Shown here: positions 8,750 to 18,000 of the stretch, one piece after another
How the letters are laid out: every line of letters starts with the position of its first letter
How positions within the stretch are numbered: position 1 is the first letter of the stretch
NCBI GenBank assembly: GCA_024403715.1
Contig: JAKSRJ010000005.1
Location: 19,936-83,935 of the forward strand
Direction: 5' to 3'
From: Saccharofermentans sp.
Lineage (GTDB): Bacteria > Bacillota > Clostridia > Saccharofermentanales > Saccharofermentanaceae
DNA length: 64,000 nt
Notes under the pieces: model-generated
What the model saw: only the letters and a program-made list of their open reading frames with translations
Database searches by the model: none
Told to the model about the DNA's origin: nothing
Position numbers and translations under genes: made by a program

Positions 8750-9748
8750 ATGATAGAGATGAGCGAGTATATTAAAGGTGCTGATGTATCCACATTAGCC
8801 GAGATTGAGAAGAGAGGACGCCGATATTTTGATGGCGACTTCGAAGGCGACCTTTTTGAGGTATTAGCTAAGAATGGATTTAATATGATTCGCCTTCGCC
8901 TGTGGAATGAGCCATATACCAAGGATGGTAAAGCTTATGGTGCAGGTACTAATGACATATTCACGCTCATCAATCTATCTAAGCGTGCAATTAATAACGA
9001 TATGGCGGTACTCTTAGATTTCCATCTATCTGATTTCTTCGCGAATATTGATCGTCAGGTTATGCCTAAAATGTGGGAGAATTTGTCCGCACCAGAATTA
9101 AGCGTAGCTGTCTACGAGTTTGTGGTTAAGACATTAAGCTTCATGAGACTAGAAGGTGTTATGCCTACCATCATTCAAATTGGTAATGAGATTGATAATG
9201 GCATTCTCTGGCCGATTGGAAAAGATATTAAGTCTGAAGAGTTTAACCTCATCATGTCTTCTGCTGTTTCTGGTATTAAATCAGTTCTTCCTAATGTGCC
9301 ACTCATGATTCACTTAGGACAGGGAACTAATACCGCATTTGTAACTGAATGGCTATCTTCATATTCTGCAGATAGCTTTGATATTGTTGGCTTGTCGTAT
9401 GATCCATCTATGGGGTCTATTGGAGAACTTAATCAGACACTATTTGTAGTAGAAAAGCTTTTCCATAAGTCGACATTACTTGCTGAAGTAACATGTGCTG
9501 GCATTGAAGATGCCGACAGCTTTATGCAGGAACTGTTAAGCACGATTTCTACTAATCAGTATAATCTCGGATTCTTCTACTTCGAGCCAGGATTAATCCC
9601 TAATAAGACTGTAATCTGGGGCACCCAGTTTGCTCTCGAGTATATGGGGGAGCAGGAGCTTTCCAAGGCAAAAATAAATCCCCTCTTCGACGAAGAGGGG
9701 AAGGCAAAATCTGTTCTTTCTGTTATAAGAGATTTTACTCGCACTTAA
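8750..9748 (+). CDS. GH53 endo-beta-1,4-galactanase, intracellular
   Basis: The 332-residue protein matches family GH53, which cuts beta-1,4-galactan side chains of pectin. The family start (YIKGADVSTLAEIE), RLRLWNEP, LDFHLSD and the acid/base motif QIGNEIDNG (Glu147) are visible, as is the nucleophile strand LLAEVTCAG (Glu246). There is no signal peptide, so it should act on oligosaccharides in the cytoplasm. The usual SYYPYWHG-like segment is replaced by LSYDPSMGS, which may change the specificity. The start has AAGAGG 7 bases upstream. It ends convergently with, and overlaps by 14 bases, the permuted GH3 gene. Confidence 0.85.
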   Translation: MIEMSEYIKGADVSTLAEIEKRGRRYFDGDFEGDLFEVLAKNGFNMIRLRLWNEPYTKDGKAYGAGTNDIFTLINLSKRAINNDMAVLLDFHLSDFFANIDRQVMPKMWENLSAPELSVAVYEFVVKTLSFMRLEGVMPTIIQIGNEIDNGILWPIGKDIKSEEFNLIMSSAVSGIKSVLPNVPLMIHLGQGTNTAFVTEWLSSYSADSFDIVGLSYDPSMGSIGELNQTLFVVEKLFHKSTLLAEVTCAGIEDADSFMQELLSTISTNQYNLGFFYFEPGLIPNKTVIWGTQFALEYMGEQELSKAKINPLFDEEGKAKSVLSVIRDFTRT

Positions 9749-12143
9749 GAATTAACTTTAAGATATTCTTAGCTGCCTTATAAAGCTCATCCTTAGTAAT
9801 CTCGCCAGCTTCGTAAGCTTCCTTAATTCTGTCTGGATAGCCAGATGCCATCTTAAGGTCGTTGCCTGCCTTACACTCGAGATAGTGCTCGCCTGATGTC
9901 CACCAGTCTGTCATAACTACGCCATCAAAGCCCCACTCTCCACGAAGTACATCTTCCAAGAGCTCATAGCACTCAGAACAATGAATACCGTTAACCTTGT
10001 TATACGCTGTCATGATGCACCATGGAGAACTGTTCTTAACAATAATCTCAAAAGGCTTAAGGTAAATCTCGCGTGCTGCTCTCTCAGATACGACAGAGTC
10101 AGAGTTCTTACGGTTTGTCTCCTTGTTATTAAATGCGAAATGCTTAACAGTCGCACCAATGTTTTGGGACTGAACACCAGCAACCATTCCGCAGCCCATG
10201 AGACCTGCTACGAGTGGATCTTCTGAATAGTATTCGAAGTTACGTCCACAAAGTGGGCTTCTGTGAATATTTACAGCTGGAGCAAGCCATACACCAATGT
10301 TGTTTTCCTTAACTTCTAGTGCAACCTTGTTACCGATTGCTGTAGCAATCTCAGGATCAAATGTACAGGCAAGCATTGTAGAGCAAGGCCATGCTGTTGT
10401 TGTAACTCCAACCTGTGGGAGAATTCTAAGTCCTGCAGGACCGTCAGCTGTAGAGATATTAGGAATATCGTACTGCATCTGGTTACCAATACCACATGTG
10501 TTAGATACACCCTTATTAGGCTGACCACCAAGCAGGTAAATCAGATCTTCAACAGTCAAAGTAGCCATAAATTCATCAAGTGTAGACTCACCAGAAGCAA
10601 CAGCGCGGAAGGAAATCTTAGGCTGCTCAAAGAGATAGAAGGAAGGACGAAGTCTCTCGATAGGAGACTGGCCTTCAGTTACCTTGTTAGGCATATGATC
10701 AAGGATTGAATGAGTTCTCTTTTCTTCACCAGCAGGAATTGCTTCCATTGTTCCATCGAAGCAAAGTCTCTCTTCCAAGTCAGAAGGGTAGAGGTGAGAT
10801 GTAAGCTGCTCTACGATTGTATTCTCGGAAACTACATATGTGCCTTCAACTGCTGTAGCTGATCTTACATTGTTACCTACGAAGAATGTGTACTCACCAC
10901 TTTCGAGAAGCCAGGCGGACTTCTGGATTTTTCCTGTATCGTCATAGGAAGCCATCATGGAAGCTGGAGCCTCGAGGGTATAAGTTGCAGACTCGCCAAC
11001 TTCAAGCCCAGCAGTCTTCTTAAAAGCGAGAAGTTCTCTGTTAGGCTTACCAAGCAATCCCTTAGGCGCGCTGTAGTAAAGCTGTATTACTTCCTTACCA
11101 GCTACACTTCCTGTGTTAGTTACTGTTACATCAATAGTAACCTTGTCGTCGATGATCTTAACAGGTGAGGCCTTCATGTCAAATGTGGTGTAAGACAGAC
11201 CATAGCCAAATGGATAAACAACCTTATCTGCGGCGCCAGGGATAGTCTCGAAGTATCTGTAACCAACATAAATATCATCTGTGTATTTAGCGTAATCAGT
11301 GCTGTCGTGGAAATTATAAGAAGAAGGATAATCCTCGAGCTCCTTAGCGAAAGTATCAGTGAGTTTTCCTGATGGATTAGCGTCACCAACCAAGAGGTCA
11401 GCAGCAGCGTCACCACCTTCGATACCGCCCTGCCATGCAAGAAGCGCGGAGGAGATTGCATCGTCATCCTTAATCCAGGAAGTCTCGATGATACCACCAA
11501 TATTAAGAACAACAACAACCTTAGAGAACTTAGACTTAACATCAGCAATCATTTTTTTCTCGCCAGCTGTTAAGCAGAAATCACTGTCAGGGAAAACCTC
11601 TAGCTGCATTTGTGCAAGCTCTAATTCGCCTGGCCAAAGTGTCTCAACCTTTTCAAGAGATGCCTTACGATCCCAACCTTCACCAGAGAAACGACAGATA
11701 GATACGATAGCTACATCTGCAAATTCTGCTGCACCTTCGAGAAGAGTGGCAGGAATTAAAGGCTCCTTTGTCATGCCTGGGAAATAACCCGCAGCATACT
11801 GCTCCTTAACATTGTCCTGATAAAACTTAACAAGCTCAGGATAGATACTAATCTTGCCTTCATCTTCTTTGGATTTAAGGCCATCATAAAGTGTATGAAG
11901 ATAAGCAACGGTTACATCACCAGAGCCACCGCCGCCTTTTACATAGTCGATAGTTGCCTTACCAAAAGTGGCAATCTTTGTTCCCTTAGAGAGAGGAAGA
12001 ACGTTGTTGTTTTTAAGAAGAACCATACCTTCTGTTGCAGCTCTTCTTGCTAACTCTAAATGCTCCTTGGAACCTGTAATGCGTCTACCATCTTCTCCTA
12101 ATGGGAGTCCAGGCTGATAGATGTGTCTAGCCCATTTATCCAT
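9735..12143 (-). CDS. Domain-permuted GH3 beta-glucosidase/glycosidase, intracellular
   Basis: The 802-residue enzyme has the usual GH3 domains in reversed order. The alpha/beta sandwich domain comes first (AATEGMVLLKNNNVLPL through PFGYGLSYTTF). A fibronectin-III-like domain follows, and the TIM barrel is last: ADGPAGLR, GRNFEYYSEDP, VKHFAFNNKE, and nucleophile motif MTDWW with Asp near residue 746. The same order is known in Butyrivibrio fibrisolvens BglA and a Ruminococcus albus beta-glucosidase. No signal peptide is present. I chose the ATG at 12143 because AGGAGG lies 9 bases upstream; a longer in-frame start at 12176 lacks this. Exact sugar specificity cannot be read. It probably works with the neighbouring GH53 on imported oligosaccharides. 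Confidence 0.9.
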   Translation of the reverse strand: MDKWARHIYQPGLPLGEDGRRITGSKEHLELARRAATEGMVLLKNNNVLPLSKGTKIATFGKATIDYVKGGGGSGDVTVAYLHTLYDGLKSKEDEGKISIYPELVKFYQDNVKEQYAAGYFPGMTKEPLIPATLLEGAAEFADVAIVSICRFSGEGWDRKASLEKVETLWPGELELAQMQLEVFPDSDFCLTAGEKKMIADVKSKFSKVVVVLNIGGIIETSWIKDDDAISSALLAWQGGIEGGDAAADLLVGDANPSGKLTDTFAKELEDYPSSYNFHDSTDYAKYTDDIYVGYRYFETIPGAADKVVYPFGYGLSYTTFDMKASPVKIIDDKVTIDVTVTNTGSVAGKEVIQLYYSAPKGLLGKPNRELLAFKKTAGLEVGESATYTLEAPASMMASYDDTGKIQKSAWLLESGEYTFFVGNNVRSATAVEGTYVVSENTIVEQLTSHLYPSDLEERLCFDGTMEAIPAGEEKRTHSILDHMPNKVTEGQSPIERLRPSFYLFEQPKISFRAVASGESTLDEFMATLTVEDLIYLLGGQPNKGVSNTCGIGNQMQYDIPNISTADGPAGLRILPQVGVTTTAWPCSTMLACTFDPEIATAIGNKVALEVKENNIGVWLAPAVNIHRSPLCGRNFEYYSEDPLVAGLMGCGMVAGVQSQNIGATVKHFAFNNKETNRKNSDSVVSERAAREIYLKPFEIIVKNSSPWCIMTAYNKVNGIHCSECYELLEDVLRGEWGFDGVVMTDWWTSGEHYLECKAGNDLKMASGYPDRIKEAYEAGEITKDELYKAAKNILKLILKCE

Positions 12144-12200
12144 GTAAAAAGTCCTCCTAGTTAAATTGCTAATCACATTCTAACTAATGAGGACTTATTA

Positions 12201-12230
12201 ATAATATTAATTCTTTTGTTTTTATGTAAA
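12201..12230 (-). promoter_or_regulatory. Promoter of the permuted GH3 gene, with a palindrome over the -10 box
   Basis: On the minus strand TTTACA (12230-12225) and TATTAT (12206-12201) are 18 bases apart. A perfect 15-bp AT-only palindrome, ATTAATAATATTAAT (12197-12211), covers the -10 box and could be an operator, although AT richness makes chance symmetry possible. Confidence 0.6.
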
Positions 12231-12242
12231 CTTTTTGATTAC

Positions 12243-12962
12243 TTAGTCTAGTTCAGGATTCATATGAAGCTTTTCCTGGAGATGCATCCATTCAGACATT
12301 GCATCTGTAAGCTTGTGAGCATCGTTGTCATAATCCTTACCATCAAGAGGCTCACCAATGTAAACTCTAATCTTTCTACGCTTCAAAAATCCCTTATAAG
12401 GATGAGGCCACTTCTGGCCTCTTGGCCAAACATCATATGCACCAGCGAGGTATACAGGAACTAGAGGAACTCCAGCTTTGATTGCTATATATGCAGCGCC
12501 ATCCTTCATCTCACCAAGCTTACCGTCATGACATCTTGTACCTTCTGGGAATACGAAGCAGATATTTCCTTTCTCAACTTCCTTCTTAGCCTTGATAAGT
12601 CCACGAATTGGGTTGCCGTGACGATCAACTGGAATACCACGACCAACTCTTACGATAAGGCGGCCGAGCCAGCCATAATCTGTCTCCAAGTCTGCACCAA
12701 CCAAAGCGCACATATACTTGAAGTAACCCTTAGGAAGATACTTTGCTACTAACATTCCGTCAGAAAAACTCTGATGATTAACAGCAACTACATACTTGTC
12801 CTGAAGAGGGAAATTCTCTCTTCCAATAGGCTTCATATCAACTGTGATGTCACACAGGAGAAAGAAAAAACGTGCAGCGAAATTGCCAATAAAACCACGC
12901 TTCTTAGGGTATATATCACCTTGCTTTGTGGTTGCAGCCTTTTGTGTATTGTTATCAGCCAT
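12243..12962 (-). CDS. plsC: 1-acylglycerol-3-phosphate acyltransferase family (PlsC-like)
   Basis: The 239-residue membrane-associated acyltransferase probably adds the second acyl chain to lysophosphatidic acid in phospholipid synthesis. Motif I is NHQSFSD (His63, Asp68; the H-x4-D catalytic pair), motif III is FPEGTR (138-143), and the substrate-binding VPLVPVYLAG strand follows. The hydrophobic segment near 26-38 may anchor it. The start is preceded by a modest AGGAAT site. It is divergent from an acyl-CoA ligase gene, which supports a lipid role. A related acyltransferase of different substrate cannot be excluded. Confidence 0.87.
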   Translation of the reverse strand: MADNNTQKAATTKQGDIYPKKRGFIGNFAARFFFLLCDITVDMKPIGRENFPLQDKYVVAVNHQSFSDGMLVAKYLPKGYFKYMCALVGADLETDYGWLGRLIVRVGRGIPVDRHGNPIRGLIKAKKEVEKGNICFVFPEGTRCHDGKLGEMKDGAAYIAIKAGVPLVPVYLAGAYDVWPRGQKWPHPYKGFLKRRKIRVYIGEPLDGKDYDNDAHKLTDAMSEWMHLQEKLHMNPELD

Positions 12963-13009
12963 AGGTATTCCTCATTATTTAATAACATAAAGTATAAAAC
13001 CATATTACT

Positions 13010-13015
13010 TATAAT
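13010..13015 (+). promoter_or_regulatory. Candidate -10 box for the acyl-CoA ligase gene
   Basis: TATAAT lies about 27 bases before a FabT-like palindrome, so the palindrome would sit shortly after the transcription start, a repressing position. No convincing -35 box was found, so this is tentative. Confidence 0.4.
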
Positions 13016-13032
13016 GCACTTATTGTCAAATT

Positions 13033-13065
13033 ACTAAAAATACTTTGAAGGTCAAAGTTTTTAGT
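13033..13065. promoter_or_regulatory. FabT-like fatty-acid operator (perfect 7-3-7 palindrome inside a longer inverted repeat)
   Basis: The core ACTTTGA-AGG-TCAAAGT (13042-13058) is a perfect palindrome. It is flanked by ACTAAAAA (13033-13040) and TTTTTAGT (13058-13065), giving a 14-bp inverted repeat with a 2-base bulge. The TTTGA-N3-TCAAA core resembles the site of the MarR-family fatty-acid repressor FabT of streptococci and enterococci (from memory). It stands between a PlsC-like gene and an acyl-CoA ligase gene, as expected for lipid control. No A- or T-tract consistent with a terminator follows. Confidence 0.65.
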
Positions 13066-13119
13066 AGACTAAAAGAAAACTTAATGATAATATCGCATTG
13101 GTTTAAATTGGAGGTATCG

Positions 13120-14961
13120 ATGAGAGAAGTTACTGGAACACCGATATTTAACGCGACATATCATAATAATATTCGCGATCTTATGATGCACACATGCGAC
13201 TCATTTGCTGAGCGCGATGCTTTTATTTTCAGAAGAAACCCTAAGGATGCCGAAGAGCATAGAACCTTCTATGAGTATGGTCAGGCAATTCGTAATCTTG
13301 GTACTTATATTCTTAATTCCAAGTATGCAGGAGATAAGTTAGCTGTAGTAGGTGCTAACAGCTATGAGTGGAGTATGTGCTATACAGCAATCCTTTCCAC
13401 TGATAGTATAGGTGTTCCTCTCGACAGACTTCTTCCTGAAGATGAGCTTATCTCTCTTCTCGAGAGATCTAAGGCTAAGATCCTTTTCTATCAGGAGAAG
13501 CACCATTCAATGATGCTTTCTGTTGCCAAGAAGCAGAAGGAAGGATTAACAAAATCCTGTGTAGAAAAGTTCGTTTGTATGTATAAGGAAGGCATCGGCG
13601 ACAAGGAAGTTTTCCCTGAAGACGAGATGTTTACTGATGTATATACTCTCATTGCAGAAGGTCAGAAGTTAAGAGATAACGGTGACGATTCTTTTGATAA
13701 GGTTCAGATTAATTCTGAAGAACCAAGAATCATTCTCTTTACATCTGGTACAACTTCCATGAGTAAGGGTGTACTTCTTACACACAAGAATATCTGTACT
13801 AACGTATACAGCATCTCGCAGACTCTCCTCGTAATGCCTGGTGACAGAGCTTTCTCTATCCTGCCTTTGCACCACACTTTCGAGAATACATGTGATTTCT
13901 TTATTCTATCCATGGGCGCATGCCTCTGCCTTTCTGATGGCCTTCGCTATGTTGTTAAGAACCTTAAGGAATGGCACCCAGAGGTAAGTATTTCAGTTCC
14001 ACTTCTTTACGAGAATATTCACGACAAGATTCAGGATGGTATCAAGGCTTCTGGTAAGGAAAAGCTCATCAAGATTATGGTTCCAATTACTAAGTTCTTG
14101 AAGAAGTGCGGTCTTGATATCAGACGTGCTGTATTTAAGGAGATTCTCGATAACATCGGTGGCGACATGCGTATGGTAGTTATCGGAGGTGCTGGTATCG
14201 ACAAGAGATATGTTGATACATTTACAAACTTCGGTATCGACTTCTTCCAGGGTTATGGTCTTACAGAGACAGCTCCTGTAATTTCTGTTACAAGTGAGCT
14301 TTGTAATGTGCACGGAAGTGTAGGAAGACCTATGCCAGGTATCACTGCTGCTATCGATACTGAGGATATGGCTCCTAACACAGTAGGTGAGATTATTACA
14401 AAGTCTGACTGCGTAATGAAGGGCTACTACGAGAACGAGGAAGCTACTCGTGAAGTTATCGACGAGCGCGGCTGGTTCCACACAGGTGATATGGGTTACA
14501 TCGACAAGACTGGTTCCATCCACATCACAGGTCGTGTTAAGTCCATGATCGTTCTTACTAACGGTAAGAAGGCTTTCCCTGAGGAAATCGAGTCTTTGAT
14601 TACTGAGATTAAGGGCGTACCTGAAGCATTCGTATGGGCGGCTCGTAACAAGCGTGAAGCATTTGATATTACTGCTAAGCTTTTGATTGACCGTGAGGCT
14701 ATCGGTCGTGAGTTAGGTTTGGATAGAGCCCCAACTGACGATGAGGTTTCTGAGTATCTTTCTGATCAGATGCGTGATGTTAATCATAGAATGCCAGCTT
14801 ACAAGAATGTTCATTATTTCATGTTCTCTGAGACTGATATGCTTAAGACAACAACTCTTAAGATTAAGAGACCTAAGGAGCAGGCTGCAATTGAAGAAAA
14901 AATTGCTGCTGCAGGATTAGAAGTTAAGAACCTCAACGCTAAGAATTTGGATAAGATTTAA
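13120..14961 (+). CDS. Long-chain acyl-CoA/acyl-ACP ligase (AMP-binding family)
   Basis: The 613-residue ANL-superfamily enzyme activates a fatty acid with ATP to an acyl-adenylate and then a thioester. The P-loop is ILFTSGTTSMSKG, the aromatic motif is GYGLTETAP, and the hinge region GWFHTGDMGYID...GRVKSMIVLTNGKKAFPEEIE is complete, including the late Lys-containing C-terminal subdomain (TTTLKIKRP). There is no signal peptide. I chose the ATG at 13120 because GGAGG lies 6-7 bases upstream and the family begins here; a TTG at 13045 lies inside the operator. Its context with PlsC and the FabT-like palindrome points to recycling of exogenous or phospholipid-derived fatty acids. Confidence 0.9.
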   Translation: MREVTGTPIFNATYHNNIRDLMMHTCDSFAERDAFIFRRNPKDAEEHRTFYEYGQAIRNLGTYILNSKYAGDKLAVVGANSYEWSMCYTAILSTDSIGVPLDRLLPEDELISLLERSKAKILFYQEKHHSMMLSVAKKQKEGLTKSCVEKFVCMYKEGIGDKEVFPEDEMFTDVYTLIAEGQKLRDNGDDSFDKVQINSEEPRIILFTSGTTSMSKGVLLTHKNICTNVYSISQTLLVMPGDRAFSILPLHHTFENTCDFFILSMGACLCLSDGLRYVVKNLKEWHPEVSISVPLLYENIHDKIQDGIKASGKEKLIKIMVPITKFLKKCGLDIRRAVFKEILDNIGGDMRMVVIGGAGIDKRYVDTFTNFGIDFFQGYGLTETAPVISVTSELCNVHGSVGRPMPGITAAIDTEDMAPNTVGEIITKSDCVMKGYYENEEATREVIDERGWFHTGDMGYIDKTGSIHITGRVKSMIVLTNGKKAFPEEIESLITEIKGVPEAFVWAARNKREAFDITAKLLIDREAIGRELGLDRAPTDDEVSEYLSDQMRDVNHRMPAYKNVHYFMFSETDMLKTTTLKIKRPKEQAAIEEKIAAAGLEVKNLNAKNLDKI

Positions 14962-14992
14962 TTCATACTATTAATAGGACACGTTGATTAAT

Positions 14993-15036
14993 CACCTTGC
15001 GATATAATCTTAGTAGATTAATTGCAAGGTGTTTTT
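14993..15036 (+). terminator. Terminator-like hairpin that includes the addB ribosome binding site
   Basis: CACCTTGC (14993-15000) pairs perfectly with GCAAGGTG (15024-15031), and an inner stem AATCT/AGATT (15006-15010 and 15015-15019) closes on TAGT. Five T residues follow at once, then the addB ATG at 15037. The structure can end the acyl-CoA ligase transcript, and the AAGGTG of its 3' arm is the only ribosome binding site seen for addB. Confidence 0.7.
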
Positions 15037-18000
15037 ATGCTTAATATTTTTAGTAGTTCAACATATGTGCCTATGACTAAGGCTGTTGTCGAGTATGAGA
15101 CGATCCACTTATCTTCAAATGAGGGTGTTATTTTTGTTGTCCCAGAAGTAATTAAGGCTTCTGCGGAGAGAATCATGTTTGATTCTTTGGAGTCAGATAA
15201 ATCTAGTGATGTTGTGACAGATTTTGGCTCTGTTATGCTAGGTTCTCTTAATCGTGAGGTTTTGAGCTTTAATCGTTTGTCAGTCCGTCTTTTGTCTATG
15301 GTAGGCATGGATTCTTCTACTGATACTTCTTTGCTTCGTAATGTAATTTATCGAGTTCTTATGGAAGCGCCTGCTGATTTTCCGATTCTTACTAAGCTAT
15401 CGTCGAGATTCGAATATATCGATATGCTTGTAGACTTAATAGGCGATTTCAGAAGATATGGTAAGAAGGCAGATGATTTACGTGTTTTATGCCTTGAAGA
15501 GAAGGGGAAGTTATACGAGATTAGTATCTTATTAGAGCGAATTGATAAGATGGCTCTTACTTACAATTTGACTGTTAATGAGGATGTGATTAGTAAAGCA
15601 ACAGAATTACTACTATGTATCAGCGATAAGGAATTCGTCGTTACTCCTAGATATCGCGAGATATGTGATTTTATTAAGAATAAGTTTGTAATATGTGGAT
15701 TTGGTAATACTCGTTTATTGACACCTCAGGAGTTGTCGTTTATCAAGGCGTTAACTAATTGTAATGCTCAAGTGAATTTTTATGTTGCTTCATCAGATAT
15801 CGAATCGAAGTTCTTTGAAAATGGCTCAGAGACTGTTAAGAGCTTGACTTCAATCGGAGGCGTATTAGACGCTACTCCTTTCGCGATGAAGAGAGAAACT
15901 AATATGCTTAATACCGTTGCTAGTATGTACGCATCTGATGTTAATGGATATGTTTATGACGGCGATAAGGACGATTCAGTTAAAATAGTCTCATATCATG
16001 ATTACGATGATATGATTTCTTTTATGGCCAATGAGATTAATAGGCTAGTTGGGCAAGAGGGTCTTCGCTATAGAGATATAAGAATAATGTGCCAGGATCA
16101 ATCATTGATTGATCGAATTAAGTGCATATTTGGCGTTTTTAATTTGCAGATGTTTATTGATCATAAGATTATCCTTTTGGACACTCCGGTTGTTAGATAT
16201 ACATTGCTTCTTTTAAGATTGTCTTCCCGTAATTATGATATTAAATCAGTTCTTAGACTTCTTAGGACAGGTGTGCTTGTTGGTGGCGCAAGAAGAAGTC
16301 TGGTAGATGCTTTTGATAATTATTGTATTCAGGAAAATATATCTGATAAGAATAGATTATTTAATAAGGATTATTACGGTACTAAGTATCTAGTTGATGA
16401 GGATGATAGTGAGAATTCTGACTATGATAAGCCTTTATATCCTGTATATGATAATGACCAGATCTTTGTTGATGGTGCGAACTATCTTTATGAGAATATA
16501 GTAGAGAAGATTCTTCTTCCTATTAAGGATGTATGCGACAGAATTGACTCTGCCAAGACAATAAGTCAGAAGGCTATAGTTCTTGCGAATCACTTGGGCT
16601 CTTTGAAGACTGAGATTGAGATGCTAAGAGATGAGTTCTTAGATAGAGGGGACTATGATACTTCTCTAGCGATAGTTAAGGGTTATTCGGAGATGATGTC
16701 GTTATTGTCACAGTTATCGACAGATCTTAATGATGTCTCAATAGGACGCGATCAATTCTTATCTATGGTTATGACAGATATGAAGAATAAGGCATCAGGG
16801 GCTATTCCTTTGTGTGCTGATTCAGTCGAGATATGTTCAGTGTCTTCTAGTGCATATACACCATGTAAGGTTCTATTTGTAATTGGTGCTAATGGTGAGA
16901 ATTTCCCACATAAATCATCTCGTAGTGGAATATTGTCTAGTGAAGAACTTGTGGGAACTGGACTCCCTGATAAAAATGCAGGTAAGAGCCGTCAGGAATA
17001 TGTAGAAGCTTGTCTGCTGCTTAACGGTGCAGAGGATAAGATGTATCTTCTCCATTATCAGAAGGATTACCCTAGTAGCGTGCTTAAATACTTCAATCAG
17101 GCAATTACAGGTGATAAGGATGCATTTCTTGTTGAGGGAAGATTCAAAACTCCTGTTTATGGGTCTGCTGTTAAACCGAGATTTAAACCAAATGAGATAG
17201 TTTTTTCTGCGGATAATGTTACTAGAATGTTCGATGGTAGAAGCATCTTAAGTGTTTCCTCTGTTGAGAAATACTTTACTTGTCCTTTACAGTTTTTCCT
17301 TAATAAGGGACTTAAGATAGATGGTAGAACTGATAATTCATCTATTGATAGCCGAGAGATAGGACTTCTTTGTCATTCTATGCTGGAATTTGCGATGAAG
17401 GATGTTAAGGAGCAACTTAAGACTAGTTCAATTGATGAGTTGATTAGAAAAGCACCAGAATACCTTGAATCTAATACTTTGAATTATTATCTTAGAGCAG
17501 TTACCGAGGGGCAGATTTCTAAGCCAGATAAATACTTGAAGAATTATCGCGTTAATCCTGGACTTAAGGTTATGCGTATTTTTGAGAACTACTATCCAAT
17601 TGCGTTGGATCGAATTAAGAAGGATGGCTTTTCTCCTGATGATTTTGAGTTAAAGCTTGAATCTCTACCGGTTAAGATTGAACCTAAGACTAATCCGTTA
17701 GGGTTTGAGTTCCGTGGCTCTATTGACCGAGTAGATGTTAATAACGGTAAATATAGAATTATTGACTATAAGACAGGTGGAAAGAAAATCGAATACAGTC
17801 ATGTTTATGATGGTATTCAGATTCAGCCTTTCCTATATGCACATGGTTTGAAGCTTCAAGATAAGAATATAGAAAATGTTGGCTACATCAATTTGTTTAT
17901 GCCAACGAATAAGACTACTCCAGGTAAGGAGGAAGAATTATTCACATATAATAGCCATACCAACAAGAAGGTCTCACTCGATAGCCTAATGGATTATTCT

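Noticed and set aside
13045..13119. Longer N-terminus for the acyl-CoA ligase
   Set aside because: The TTG start falls inside the palindromic operator and lacks a ribosome site; the ATG at 13120 has GGAGG and fits the family.
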